A stretch of 64,000 nt of DNA from Pseudoflavonifractor sp. An44 (GCF_002161675.1 NZ_NFIH01000012.1:28066-92065), one strand, 5' to 3'. Counted from the first letter of the stretch, positions 35,475-45,986 are shown. Notes: generated by a model not told the origin, from the letters alone. Made by a program: numbers and translations.

Positions 35475-37678
35475 ATGGCAGAACCCAAGCGGCTGGCTCC
35501 CAAGGAGCCAGGGGTGTTTTCGAAATGGAAGGAAACGTGCAAAGAGAAGTGGAAACATGTGCAACTTCCATCCATTCGGGTTCCCAAGCCCCAGATCTCC
35601 TCTGGGCCCAAAACCCAGACCCGTCGGCGGCGGGTGAGCGGGTCGCCCCTCCGGTCGGCGGTGAGCCTGCCGCTGATGCTGCTCTACCACGAGGTGCTGC
35701 TGCGGCTGTTTGACGGGGACAGCACCTTCTTCTCTATGGGGCTGCTGCGTATTTTCCTGTTCTCCCTGGCGGCGGGACTGGCGGTCTTTCTGGTGCTGGA
35801 CCTCATTCCCAACCGGAAGGTGTCCCGCATTCTGGGCGGCGTGCTGGTGGCGGGGTGGACGGTGTTCACCTGCGTAGAGTACTGCTGCAAGAGCTTTTTC
35901 AAGATCTATTTCGGCCTGGGATACATGCAGGGCATGGCCGGACAGGTGGTGGGGGACTTCAGCGGCACCATGGTGGAGGTGGTGCTGGCTCGCATCCCCT
36001 TTATCTTGCTCTCCCTCATTCCCTTTGTGGTCTATCTGCGCATGTGCTCTGTTATCCTCTACGAAAAGGGCCAGCGGGCCCCGGTGCGGGTGATGCTGGC
36101 GGGGCTTATGGTGGTGCTCCAGCTGGTGGGGGTGCTCACCGCCCGGCTGGGGGCTGAAAAGAACTACTACACCTACGACTTCTCGGTGAATACGTCGGTG
36201 CCCCACTTCGGGCTGCTGACCACATTGCGCCTGGAGCTGGGTTACGCCATCACCGGCATCCCGGAGACTCCTCTGGATATCCTGCTCCCCGATGACCCGC
36301 TGCCCACCGCCACCCCGGCCTCCAGCCCGGAGCCTGGGGCCAGCCAGGCCCCCACCGGGGACAACGTGTTGGACATCGACTTTGAGGCTCTGGCGGCGGG
36401 GACTGACGACGAGACCCTCCGGGCCATGCACCAGTACTTTGCCTCCAAGAGTCCCACCAATCAAAATGAGTACACCGGGTATTTTCAGGGGAAGAACCTG
36501 ATTCTGATCACCGCAGAGGCCTTCTGCCCCTCGGTCATCGACCCCGAGCTTACCCCCACTCTGTACAAACTGTCCCACGAGGGCTTTGTCTTTGAAAACT
36601 ACTACCAGCCCGACTGGACCCAGTCCACCACCGGGGGCGAGTTCGCGGTGATGACCGGCATTATCCCCACCTGGATCGGGGGGAGCAGCCTGTCCTTCCG
36701 GGTCAGCGCCAAGGATGCCATGCCCATCGCCCTGGGGTGGCAGTTTCAAAAGCTGGGCTATGACACCCTGGCCTACCACAACAACACCTATACCTACTAT
36801 GGCCGGGACGAGACCCACCCCAACCTGGGATATGAGTACTTTGGGCTTGGCAACGGCCTGGAGCTGAAAAGCAACCTGTGGCCCTGCTCGGACCTGGAGA
36901 TGATGGAGGCCACGGTGGACGGCTACGTCCAGGACTATGTGGAAAACGGCACCCCCTTCCACACCTACTACATGACGGTGAGCGGACACTGCAACTACAA
37001 CTGGACGGGCAACGCCATGTCCCGGAAAAACCAAGAGGTCATTCAGGCCAAGTACCCCGACGCCTCGGAGCAGGTGCAGGCCTATCTGGCCTGTAATATG
37101 GAGCTGGAGTACGCCATGGAGTACCTGGTCAAGGAGCTGGAGGAGGCGGGAATTGCCGACGACACGGTGATCGCCCTCACCGCCGACCACTACCCCTACG
37201 CCCTGACAGAGGGGGGAACGGACTACTACCAAGAGCTGTCCGGCGTGGACGACACCGAGCGGGACACCTCCCGCTACCGCAATACCTTCATCCTGTGGAG
37301 CGGGTGCATGGAGGAGCCGGTGGTGGTGGACACCCCCTGTTCTGCCATTGACATCGTGCCCACCCTGTCCAACCTCTTCGGGCTGGAGTACGACTCCCGG
37401 CTCTACTCCGGCCGGGACATTTTCGCCACCAACTACCAGGCCAATCAGTATTCCAGCAACATGCCCCTGGTGGTGTTCGCCAACAAGGGGTATGGCAGCA
37501 GCTGGATCACTGCTGCGGGCACCTATGAGGCCTCCACCGGGACCTTTACCCCCGGGAGGGTGTGACGGTGGACGAGAACTACGTCAGCCGGGTCAAGAGC
37601 CTGGTGGGCGCCAAGTACACCTATGCCAAATTGGTCATCGAGCGGAACTACTATTCCCTGGTTTGGCCGAAAGAGTAA
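35475..37678 (+). CDS. LTA-synthase-family sulfatase-like membrane protein, frameshifted near its 3' end
   Basis: Extracellular phosphoglycerol or phosphoethanolamine transferase family. N-terminal basic region, then five membrane spans (about 60-225), a Pro/Ala linker and a sulfatase-fold domain (about 290 on). NLILITAEAFCPS carries the metal-binding Glu, QSTTGGEF the catalytic Thr, and TADHYPYAL the Asp-His metal pair. The original frame stops at 37565 after TFTPGRV. Adding one G in GGG at 37554-37556 restores PGEGVTVDENYVSRV and a family-like end SLVWPKE at 37678. This is either a one-base deletion or a sequence error; only about 38 residues are affected. Confidence 0.85.
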
Positions 37679-37687
37679 GGAAAAAAC

Positions 37688-37717
37688 AAATCCCTCCGGC
37701 CTGGCCGGAGGGATTTT
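37688..37717. terminator. Terminator shared by the LTA-synthase-like and lipid kinase genes
   Basis: AAATCCCTCCGGCC-TGGCCGGAGGGATTTT with T runs on both sides. A second palindrome, TTCCGTCACC-CGCA-GGTGACGGAA, lies at 37731-37754. Confidence 0.85.
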
Positions 37718-37802
37718 AAGCCTCGCAGAGTTCCGTCACCCGCAGGTGACGGAAGAAATTGAAATCCTTCCCGTGGGAAAAGGCTTTGCCTTTTTCCGCG
37801 CG

Positions 37803-38702
37803 TTAGTTTCCGCAGGCGATGGTGAGTACCCGGGAGCGGTTGGAGATGGTCAAGTCGGTGTAATCGCCGCCGAACTCCCCGTCCACCGTCCAGGCCAGGG
37901 GCTTGGGGCTGGTAAAGTGGGCCTGGGAGCAGGTGAAGCCCACCACGCTGCCGTCTTCGGGCAGTTTCTGGGTGGTGAGGGCGGTGAGAATGGACTGCCA
38001 GTCCTTGGCGGTCTTGGGGGTGCGGATGAGCAGGGCCTCAAACTGGCCGTCGTCCAGGCACACCAGGTCCCGGGGCAGGTTGACCATGCCGCCGATGGAC
38101 ACGGTGTTGGACACCATGCCGTAGATGAACTCCCCCTCTATCTCCAGGCCCTGGTCGGTGGTGACCTTCACCTGGTAGCTGGGGAAGTTCACCAGCCGCC
38201 CCGCCCCTTGCAGCACATAGGCCAGGTGGCCCAGCAGGTTTTTGGAGGCCTGGGGGGTGGAGTAGGACACGTCGGTGAACAGCCCGAAGGCGGCGATGTA
38301 GAGAAACTGCCGTCCGCCCAGGTCCCCCACGTCGATGGACCGGGGCACGCCGCCGCAGGCCACCCGGGCCAGCTCCTGGGTGGAGCGGGGCAGGTTGATG
38401 TTCCGGGAAAAGTCGTTGGTGGTGCCCGCCGGGATATAGCCCAGAACCGGCCGCTCCTCCTGGGGCAGGGAGAGCAGCCCGCCCACCGTCTCGTTGAGGG
38501 TGCCGTCCCCGCCGCAGCACACCACCCGGTCATAGTGGGCGGCGGTGTCCGCCACCACCTGGGTGGCGTCTCCGGGGCCTAGAGTGGGGCGCACGGTGAT
38601 CTGGTAGCCCTCCTGGGCGAACACCGTGAGCACGTCGGAGAGCATGGTTTTGGCCCGCTGGCGGCCAGCTTTGGGGTTGTAGACAAAGAGCAGCTGTTTC
38701 AT
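37803..38702 (-). CDS. Diacylglycerol kinase-family lipid kinase
   Basis: A 299-residue YegS/DgkB-type kinase. VYNPKAGR opens the fold, VVCCGGDGTLNETVGGL is the nucleotide-binding loop, and IPAGTTNDFSR is the second signature. The C-terminal beta-sandwich carries LDDGQFEALLI. It phosphorylates diacylglycerol or related lipids at the membrane. LTA-type transferases release diacylglycerol, so the converging LTA-synthase-like neighbour makes functional sense, though the two are on opposite strands. GGAAGGTG precedes the ATG. Confidence 0.92.
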   Translation of the reverse strand: MKQLLFVYNPKAGRQRAKTMLSDVLTVFAQEGYQITVRPTLGPGDATQVVADTAAHYDRVVCCGGDGTLNETVGGLLSLPQEERPVLGYIPAGTTNDFSRNINLPRSTQELARVACGGVPRSIDVGDLGGRQFLYIAAFGLFTDVSYSTPQASKNLLGHLAYVLQGAGRLVNFPSYQVKVTTDQGLEIEGEFIYGMVSNTVSIGGMVNLPRDLVCLDDGQFEALLIRTPKTAKDWQSILTALTTQKLPEDGSVVGFTCSQAHFTSPKPLAWTVDGEFGGDYTDLTISNRSRVLTIACGN

Positions 38703-38828
38703 ACATGCACCTTCCCGTAGTATTGCTTGATATTAGATCTAGTATAGCGCAAAGGGGCAGTGGAAACAAGAAAAATATATGGAGTGTGGGAGAGAGGGCG
38801 CCCCTCTCCCAAGTCTCAGACGTGGCCG

Positions 38829-39316
38829 TTCCCCCCTAAGTACCCCCTTGAGGTACGAGGCTGGAACTGCGTCAAGCTGGTGTTCGGCCCGTGACCCTTG
38901 CTGTGGCACCTAGTCGTGCCACCACACCAGGCTGCTCTGGGCAGCTGGCCCTATAGCCAGGCGGTTTCCACCTCCGGGCCTACTCTGGTGTGTGCGGCGT
39001 TCCCGCCGCCGGGAGCCAGGCTATCGGCAACTGGGAACCGTTGCACACCAGGGTGAGGCCCTGGTGGTAGAAGTTTTATTTGTCGTAGAAGCTGAAACTT
39101 ACAAAAGAATTGCCATGCCCTCTATGTGACCCCACCGGGCCAAGGGCCGCAAAGAGAAATTTGCAGGGGCTCCCCGTACCGCGGGGTGGATTCCACAAGG
39201 CGGGGGAAGGCCCCGCCTTTGGCGATTCTTTCCCCGATTTCTCATCGGGGAGAAATCGGGCATAAGCGGAGCGTCCCCGGCGGGGGCGCTGGTTCCTGCC
39301 CAGGAAATCGGAGAAG
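38829..39316 (-). repeat. Dispersed intergenic repeat, copy B (reverse, end truncated)
   Basis: Reverse-strand copy of 30781-31337. It lacks the last ~70 bases and the right terminal inverted repeat. The conserved hairpin is GTGG-AAA-CCGC (minus strand, 38961-38971). It lies directly downstream of the GH43 gene terminator, as copy A follows the GH2 terminator. Confidence 0.8.
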
Positions 39317-39334
39317 AAATGGTCTCTCGAAACA

Positions 39335-39378
39335 GCAAAAAAGTACGGCCAGCTTTCGCTGACCGTACTTTTTGCTTG
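39335..39378 (-). terminator. Terminator of the GH43 gene
   Basis: Minus strand: AAAAAGTACGGTCAGC - GAAA - GCTGGCCGTACTTTTTT; one loop base and one A differ from the GH2 terminator. Confidence 0.9.
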
Positions 39379-39386
39379 ATTTGGGA

Positions 39387-42300
39387 TTAGCTGCGACGCT
39401 TGCGGGACACATAGGCAGCGCCAGCCAGCAGGCCCACAGCGGCGGTGAGGGCCGCCACGTACCCCATCAGCTGGGCGGAGTCCCCAGTCTGAGGCACGTT
39501 CTCAGGCTTCTGGGTGGCCTGAGGCTGGTCGGTGGCCTCAGGAGCCTGGGTCTGCTCAGGCTTCTGGCTCTCCTGAGGCTTCTCAGAGGGCTGCACGTCG
39601 CCCTCGGCGGTGAGGCCGTCCATGGCGCTCTGGAGCGCGGCCACGGCGTCGTTCACCACCTGCTGGTCGTCCTCCGACAGGCTCTCGTCGGCCATCACAG
39701 CCTGGGCAGCGGCCAGAGCGGAGCGGAAGGTGGCCACGGACTCGGCGGTGTATCCGGTGAGGTCCATGTCCTGGGCAGCGCCGATCAGGTCTTCCAGGAT
39801 GGACTTGTCCGCCTTGAAGCGCTGGGCCAGAATGGCGGTGAGGAGCTCGTCCACGGCGGTCTCCACGTCGCCCTGGAGGGCATTGCCGTCCTCCATCACG
39901 TCCTGACCGGCGGCCAGAGCGTCCAGCAGCTCCTGCCAGTGGTCGGGCAGGTACTTGCTCTCATTGGGGAGCATGCCCTCTGCCCTGTGGATGAGCAGCT
40001 CCAGCATGGTCTTGTCGCCCTGCTTCAGGCCCAGACCCCAGATACCCTCCAGCAGGTTATCCCAAGCGGTGTTCACCTGCTCCTGGGTGGCGTTGGGGTT
40101 GTCCAGCACGGCCTTGGCCTCGTCCATGGCCTTCTGGAAGGCGTCCACAGCGGCCTGCACCACACCGGTGGTGTCCAGATTCACGGCGTAGTCATAGGTG
40201 GCTTGGAGCAGGGCCTTGTTGGCGGAAGCAGACTCGCCCGCCTCGGTGAACTGCCAGGTGTCCAAGCTCATCAGGTTCTCCGCCTGGTCGTCTCCGGTGA
40301 ACACCATAAACAGGTTGTGTACTCCGGTGAGGCCCTCGGCATCGCAGGTGAGGGTCTGATAGGTGCCGTCTCCGGCGGGCACGGTGAGGGTACCCACCAC
40401 GGTGCCGTCGGGGGAGTCCACCCGCAGCTCCACAGCTCCGCCCGCCTGGGCGGCGATGCTGGCGGTGAAGGAGGCAGCGCCCTTGTCGCCGAAGTCCAGA
40501 CCGGCCACGGCAATCCAGTCGCCGTTTTGGATGTCGGTGACGGCGCGGTTGTTCACTTCCGACAGGCCTTGGCCGGGCTGGTCACAGGCCTCTACCTTGA
40601 TACCGGCCTGCCAGGCGATGGTCTCCCCGGCGGTGAGCTGATAGGGGCTCATGGTCTCCAGCTGGCTGATGCCCTCTCGGTCGGCCTGGATGGGGACGAT
40701 GCGGCCATCGGCGTAGTATTCCACCTCGTTGATGTGGGTGGAACGATAGCCCTTCTCAATGCCCATGGCCTGGCCCAGAGTCTGGGCGTGGTAGACGATG
40801 TAAGAGGTGCCCTTGAAGTTGAAGATGGCGTGATGGTTGTTGCCGCCCACTCCGAAGTAGGTGGAGGGGTTCTGGAGAATCTCGCCGCAGTACTCATAGG
40901 GGCCCAGGGGGTCATCGCTGACCATGTAGCAGATGATGCCGTAGCCCGGGTAGCCCTCCACGGCGGAGTGGTTGCCGGAGAAGTTGGAGCAGTAGGTGTA
41001 GTAGTACTTGCCGTTGGCCTTGTGGATGCCGCCGTCCTCAAACATGCAGGGGGCGTCGATCATCACCGGCTCGCAGTCCAGGCTGATCATGTCGTCACCC
41101 AGCCGGACAATGCGGGCGCTCTTGGGGTTCAGGTCCTGTCCAGCGGGGATGCCGCCGCCAAAGACCAGGTATCCGGTGCCGTCGTCATCCACCATGACAG
41201 CGGGGTCGAAAATCCAGGGCACACCCTGGGTGCCGGGGGTGCTGCCGTCGATGAGGGCGTGGCCCAGGGGATCGGTGAAGGGACCCACCGGGGAGTCGCC
41301 CTCCAGCACGCCGATACCGCCGCCGCCGTTGCAGAAGTACAGGAAGAACTTGTCCTGTCCGTCAATCTGCTTGTAGGCGATGGCCGGGGCCCAGGAGTTG
41401 TTGGCCCACTTGGCCACGCCATTGGGGCCTGCCACGGGGATAAAGCCGTGGTCGGTCCAGTTGACCAGGTCGGCGGAGGAGATGACGTGGAGGGAGTTGA
41501 TCTTGGAATAGGTGTTGTCGATGATGTTGCCGTTCTGGTCGTACTCGAACTGGTCGGCGGTCATGTACACGTACACCCGGCCGTTGTACTCCAGGGCGAA
41601 GGGGTCTGCGCCGAAGTCGTAGTCGATGAGGGGGTTGGAGTAGCCGGGAATCTTGGCCAGGGCCTCGGAGTCCAGCTTCACCAGGGAGATGTTGGACACG
41701 GCGTTGTCCACCCGATAGGAGACGTTGCCGCCGGTGACCCGCACGTAGTCGGTGCGCACCTGCACGGTCTTGTTCTGGGTGGTGTAGTCGGTGAGTTGGA
41801 GCTGGACGGTGGCAAAGCCAGTGCCGCCGTTGTCCTGATAGTTGACGTTGTCCCCGGACACGGTGAGCACCAGACGTCCGTCCTGATAGGTGTAAGTGGC
41901 CTCTCCGGTGACGTTCTTCTCGTCAAACACCACGCCGGACACGGTGAAGTCGTCGGGAATGTTCAGGGACGCTTCCAGCTTGGTGTAGTCGCCGTCGGGG
42001 AGGGTGTCCAGCTTCACGGGCAGCTCCACCTGGGCGTAGGCCACGCCCAGCACGTCGTCGATGTCGTCCAGAGAGGCATTCAGGACGGTCTCAGAGCCGT
42101 TGGAGCCCTGGTCGGAGACGTGGAAGTAGTCGAAGTCCACATAGCCGCCAGTGGTCTGGGTGGCGTAGTTGAACAGGCCGAAACGGTAGCCCATGAAGTG
42201 GGGCAGGGTGTAGGCCATCTGCAGGGTGTTGCCGATCTGGGTCCACGCTGCGCCGTCCAGGCTGTAGAAGAAGGTGGCCTGATCCTTGCGCTGGGTGTAG

Positions 42301-44858
42301 TCGAAGTCCACCCGGAGGTATACCCGGTTGACCCCGTTGTCCAGAGCCACTCGCTCCACCTCGGTGCCGTTGGGGTCAGAGTCGGACTCGGTCTTGGTCA
42401 TCACCAGGTACTTGGTGCCGTTTTCCATCTTCACGCCCACGTAGCCGTACCGCTGCTGGAAGGCGGCCAGTCCGGCCACATCGCCGTTCTTCATCCCGGC
42501 GATCTCCAGGGCCACATTGCCCGAGCAGGTGGGGCCGTAGGTGCGCTGGGTCAGGGTGTTCCGGGCCTCCAGGATGTTCTTGGCCTTGGTACCGGTGGTC
42601 AGGCGCAAAAAGCCGTTGCGCTGGGTCAGAGACCAGTCGTTGTTGTTGGGGTTGTGGTTCCACTGCCAGGCCAGGTCCAGATAGGAGCCGTTGTCGTCGT
42701 TCTCTCCGGGCTCCACAGGCTCCTTCTCGTCGGGCAGCACCACCACGGACACGTCGTCCACATAGAAGTCGAACAGGTCGTTGGTGGGGTCGGGGGCGGC
42801 GGTCCAGGCGGTCTCGATGAAGCATCCCACATAGGACATGTCTGCATCGTTGGGGATGGTGTAGGTGCCGGTGATGGTGGCCCACTGGCCCTTTTGGGCG
42901 GTGACCGAGCCCACCACGTCAATGCCGCGCCAGTCGCCGCACTGGATGCAGAAGTTGAAGGTCTTGGAGGCGGGGCCATCGTTGTACTTGACCTTGGCGC
43001 TGACCTGGACCTTCTGGCCCTGGATCAGCTGTCCGGTGAGGACCTGCTTGGGGCCGGAGGCGGTGTTGGTGCGGTCGGAGATCTTGGCGGAATAAGAGCC
43101 GCTGAATGCCTCCTCGGTGACGATCTCCAGAGTGGAGGCCTCCTGGACGGCCCAGGGCTCGGAGCCGTTTTCAAAGCCGCCGTTGACGATAATGCCGTAG
43201 CCCGGCTCCTCTGCCTCCACGGTGACGGACACGTCGTCCACATAGAAGTCGAACAGGTCGTTGGTGGGGTCGGGAGTGGCGGTCCAGGCGGTCTCGATGA
43301 AGCATCCCACATAGGACATGTCCGCATCGTTGGGGATGGTGTAGGTGCCGGTGATGGTGGCCCACTGGCCCTTTTGGGCGGTGACCGAGCCCACCACGTC
43401 AATGCCGCGCCAGTCGCCGCACTGGATACAGAAGTTGAAGGTCTTGGAGGCGGGGCCGTCGTTGTACTTGACCTTGGCGCTGACCTGGACCTTCTGGCCC
43501 TGGCTCAGCTGTCCGGTGAGGACCTGCTTGGGGCCGGAGGCGGTGTTGGTGCGGTCGGACACCAGCAGCACGGTGTTGCCGTCCTCGTCCACGGGGGTGA
43601 GGGTGGCGGCCTCCTGGACGGCCCAGGGCTCGGTGCCGTCCTCAAAGCCGCCGTTGACGATGAGCTCCATCCGCTCGGCCTCTTGGTCGGCGGTGGGCTG
43701 GGCCTCTACCGCTGCCGCGTTCTGAGTGGCGGTGTCCGCGGCGGTGGACACGCTGCGGTTGTCGGCGGCGAAGGAGTGGGGCTGGCCGTTGTAGAACTCG
43801 TCGGACACCACTATGTCCTTCTCGCCGGTGTAGGTGCCGGGGAGGTCCATCTCCACAGGGGCCTGTCCGTTTTCATCGCCGAACACGGGCCAGCCGTCCT
43901 CCCAGGTCACAGGCACCAGCACCGGGATGCGGCCCACAGAGCTGTGGTCCTGGAAGAGCATGGCGTACCAGGAGCCGTCGGCGGCCTGCACCACGCCGCC
44001 CTGGGCCACGCCGGCGTCGTCCATCTGGCCGTCAAACTCCAGGCCGGAGTCGAAGACCTTGCGGCTCTCCCAGGGGCCGTCCAGGGAGGAGGCGCGCCAG
44101 CAGACTTCCTGTCGGCGTCCGCCGGTGGGCCACTGAATCATAAACAGGTAGTAGTAGTCCCCGATCTCATAGGCGTGGATGCCCTCGGAGATGTAGGACA
44201 CAGGACCGTTGACCGGATTGCCGTCGTTGTCCAGGCCGGTGTATTCAATGAGGGTCACCTCGTCGCCCAGGGTGATGTCCCCATTCTCGTCCTCGTAGAC
44301 GGGGCGGCACCGGGCGGTGCCGCTGCCGTAGACCACGTACATGCCGTCGTCCTGGGTGGTGAGCAGGGACACGTCGTGGAGGTAGCCGTTGAACTCAGAC
44401 CGATGCCAGGTGCCGTTTTCCACGTCGGTGGTGGAGAAAATGTAGGTCTTCCCGGTGGACAGGCTGGCAAAGGATACGTAATACTTGCCGTTGTAGTGGC
44501 GGATGCTGGCGGCCCAGGAGCCGTTGCCGTAGTCGCTCTCCCCGTTGCGCAGGGCGAACTTGTCGCCGTCATCCAGAATGTCGTAGGTGTAGCTCACCGT
44601 CTCCCAGTTGACCAGGTCCGTGGATTTCATCACGGGGCAGCCGGGGGAGAGGTGCATGGTGGTGCTCACCATGTAGTAGGCGTCATCCACCCGGATGACG
44701 TCCACATCCGGGACGTCGGCATACATCACGGGATTGGTAAAGGTCTGATTCCCGCTGTCCGAAGTTGCCACAGCCCGGGGTGAGAGGGGAATGGCGCTGA
44801 GGGTCATGGTCAGAGCCAGCGCAACTCCCACTGCTCGTTTTAGAAACGTGTTTCTCAT
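39387..44858 (-). CDS. Wall-anchored double-GH43 enzyme (arabinosidase/xylosidase-like)
   Basis: A 1,823-residue exported enzyme; the ATG at 44858 follows AAGGAGG. Order: signal peptide (1-32); first GH43 beta-propeller (about 35-370, PDVDVIRVDDAYYMVS start); two tandem CBM4_9-like domains (about 399-552 and 556-706, nearly identical in DNA); a GH43-type beta-sandwich (about 725-930); a cohesin-like beta domain (about 935-1065); second GH43 (about 1073-1406, DFGADPFALEYNGRVYVYM); a CBM6-like domain; FIVAR-like helices (about 1548-1753); then VPQTGD, a span and RKRRS. GH43 enzymes remove arabinose or xylose from plant glycans. Two catalytic modules in one chain suggest action on differently linked side groups. 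Confidence 0.9.
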   Translation of the reverse strand: MRNTFLKRAVGVALALTMTLSAIPLSPRAVATSDSGNQTFTNPVMYADVPDVDVIRVDDAYYMVSTTMHLSPGCPVMKSTDLVNWETVSYTYDILDDGDKFALRNGESDYGNGSWAASIRHYNGKYYVSFASLSTGKTYIFSTTDVENGTWHRSEFNGYLHDVSLLTTQDDGMYVVYGSGTARCRPVYEDENGDITLGDEVTLIEYTGLDNDGNPVNGPVSYISEGIHAYEIGDYYYLFMIQWPTGGRRQEVCWRASSLDGPWESRKVFDSGLEFDGQMDDAGVAQGGVVQAADGSWYAMLFQDHSSVGRIPVLVPVTWEDGWPVFGDENGQAPVEMDLPGTYTGEKDIVVSDEFYNGQPHSFAADNRSVSTAADTATQNAAAVEAQPTADQEAERMELIVNGGFEDGTEPWAVQEAATLTPVDEDGNTVLLVSDRTNTASGPKQVLTGQLSQGQKVQVSAKVKYNDGPASKTFNFCIQCGDWRGIDVVGSVTAQKGQWATITGTYTIPNDADMSYVGCFIETAWTATPDPTNDLFDFYVDDVSVTVEAEEPGYGIIVNGGFENGSEPWAVQEASTLEIVTEEAFSGSYSAKISDRTNTASGPKQVLTGQLIQGQKVQVSAKVKYNDGPASKTFNFCIQCGDWRGIDVVGSVTAQKGQWATITGTYTIPNDADMSYVGCFIETAWTAAPDPTNDLFDFYVDDVSVVVLPDEKEPVEPGENDDNGSYLDLAWQWNHNPNNNDWSLTQRNGFLRLTTGTKAKNILEARNTLTQRTYGPTCSGNVALEIAGMKNGDVAGLAAFQQRYGYVGVKMENGTKYLVMTKTESDSDPNGTEVERVALDNGVNRVYLRVDFDYTQRKDQATFFYSLDGAAWTQIGNTLQMAYTLPHFMGYRFGLFNYATQTTGGYVDFDYFHVSDQGSNGSETVLNASLDDIDDVLGVAYAQVELPVKLDTLPDGDYTKLEASLNIPDDFTVSGVVFDEKNVTGEATYTYQDGRLVLTVSGDNVNYQDNGGTGFATVQLQLTDYTTQNKTVQVRTDYVRVTGGNVSYRVDNAVSNISLVKLDSEALAKIPGYSNPLIDYDFGADPFALEYNGRVYVYMTADQFEYDQNGNIIDNTYSKINSLHVISSADLVNWTDHGFIPVAGPNGVAKWANNSWAPAIAYKQIDGQDKFFLYFCNGGGGIGVLEGDSPVGPFTDPLGHALIDGSTPGTQGVPWIFDPAVMVDDDGTGYLVFGGGIPAGQDLNPKSARIVRLGDDMISLDCEPVMIDAPCMFEDGGIHKANGKYYYTYCSNFSGNHSAVEGYPGYGIICYMVSDDPLGPYEYCGEILQNPSTYFGVGGNNHHAIFNFKGTSYIVYHAQTLGQAMGIEKGYRSTHINEVEYYADGRIVPIQADREGISQLETMSPYQLTAGETIAWQAGIKVEACDQPGQGLSEVNNRAVTDIQNGDWIAVAGLDFGDKGAASFTASIAAQAGGAVELRVDSPDGTVVGTLTVPAGDGTYQTLTCDAEGLTGVHNLFMVFTGDDQAENLMSLDTWQFTEAGESASANKALLQATYDYAVNLDTTGVVQAAVDAFQKAMDEAKAVLDNPNATQEQVNTAWDNLLEGIWGLGLKQGDKTMLELLIHRAEGMLPNESKYLPDHWQELLDALAAGQDVMEDGNALQGDVETAVDELLTAILAQRFKADKSILEDLIGAAQDMDLTGYTAESVATFRSALAAAQAVMADESLSEDDQQVVNDAVAALQSAMDGLTAEGDVQPSEKPQESQKPEQTQAPEATDQPQATQKPENVPQTGDSAQLMGYVAALTAAVGLLAGAAYVSRKRRS
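42747..43560 (-). repeat. Internal tandem duplication in the GH43 gene
   Basis: The blocks 42747-43080 and 43227-43560 are almost identical, offset by 480 bases (160 codons), so the reading frame is kept. They encode the core of the two CBM4_9-like domains. Confidence 0.85.
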
Positions 44859-45219
44859 GGTTTGTCCTCCTTCTCGTTTGTTTCTGACAGCGTACCAGCT
44901 GTCTGGGTCCGCAGGGCGCTGCAAACCCCTTTGTCAGGAAAATCTTAGCATGCAGTTGCACGGACATCAACGATATGGACGAAGATAACGTATTTTCTCC
45001 CTTCTTAACAATACAAATTGAACAAAAGTAAGTAAAATATAAAATTTTCATGGCTATCACCCGGTCATTCAAGGAGTATCTGCAAAATATCCAGATATTC
45101 GAATGCTATTTTTGTGGTGGTTCGGGGTGCTTTTTCCGGATAAATTCTCAATTTGACCTGGTGATTGCCCCGTTGAGAGGGGAGAAATCCGGGTAATTTG
45201 TACGGGAGTGGAACGGCCC

Positions 45220-45248
45220 TTGCCAAACGCTGAATACTTTCGTATAAT
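45220..45248 (+). promoter_or_regulatory. azlCD promoter
   Basis: TTGCCA, 17-base spacer, TATAAT; 37 bases before the azlC start. The rest of 44859-45219 is AT-rich and shows nothing else clear. Confidence 0.75.
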
Positions 45249-45284
45249 AGCGTACAAAAGAGAAGCGCAAGGAAGTGACCTGAC

Positions 45285-45986
45285 ATGAACCGGAAGACCA
45301 TCGCCGCCGCCTTTCCCTACACGGTGCCGGTGCTCATGGGCTATCTGTCCATTGGCATCGTCTTTGGGTGGATGATGTCGGCGGCGGGGTATGTGCCTTT
45401 GTGGTCGGCCCTGATGTCCATGACCATTTACGCCGGAAGCGGCCAGTATCTGGGGGTGAGTCTGCTGTCCACGGCGGCTCCCCTGGCGGACGTGGCCCTG
45501 CTGACCCTCATCATCAATTTCCGACACCTGGTGTACGGCCTGTCCATGCTGGAGAAATTCCGGGGCATGGGGGCACGGAAGTGGTACATGATGTTTTCCC
45601 TCACCGACGAGACCTACGCCCTGCTGGCGGGGGTGGAGGCGCCGGAGGGGGTGGAGCCCCGGGACTTCTACTTTGCCATCGCCCTGCTGGACCAGCTGTA
45701 TTGGATTGCCGGGTCGGTGATTGGGGCGGTGGCGGGTGCCCTCATCACCATCAACACCCAGGGCATTGACTTTGCCATGACCGCCCTCTTCCTGGTCATC
45801 GCCGTGGAGCAGTGGCAGTCTGCCTCCCGGCACCTGCCGGTGTTTTTGGGAGCGGGGGGCACTCTGGTGTGCCTGCTGGCCCTGGGGGCGGAGAATGGCC
45901 AGTTTCTCATCCCCGCCCTGGGCATTTTGGTGGCGGGGCTGTTGCTGCTGCGCCCCTATTTGGAGAGAGAGGAGGAAAAGGTATGA
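45285..45986 (+). CDS. azlC: AzlC-family branched-chain amino acid exporter subunit
   Basis: A 233-residue membrane protein with about six or seven spans. The N-terminal region MGYLSIGIVFGWMM and IYAGSGQYLGVSLL, then INFRHLVYGLSM and SLTDETYALL, are AzlC signatures. With AzlD it exports branched-chain amino acids or analogues. Its stop overlaps the azlD start (ATGA). No Lrp-type regulator gene is next to it. Confidence 0.92.
   Translation: MNRKTIAAAFPYTVPVLMGYLSIGIVFGWMMSAAGYVPLWSALMSMTIYAGSGQYLGVSLLSTAAPLADVALLTLIINFRHLVYGLSMLEKFRGMGARKWYMMFSLTDETYALLAGVEAPEGVEPRDFYFAIALLDQLYWIAGSVIGAVAGALITINTQGIDFAMTALFLVIAVEQWQSASRHLPVFLGAGGTLVCLLALGAENGQFLIPALGILVAGLLLLRPYLEREEEKV

Noticed and set aside
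39372..44783. 1,803-residue plus-strand ORF
   Set aside because: Shadow of the double-GH43 gene; its repeats only mirror that gene's internal duplication.
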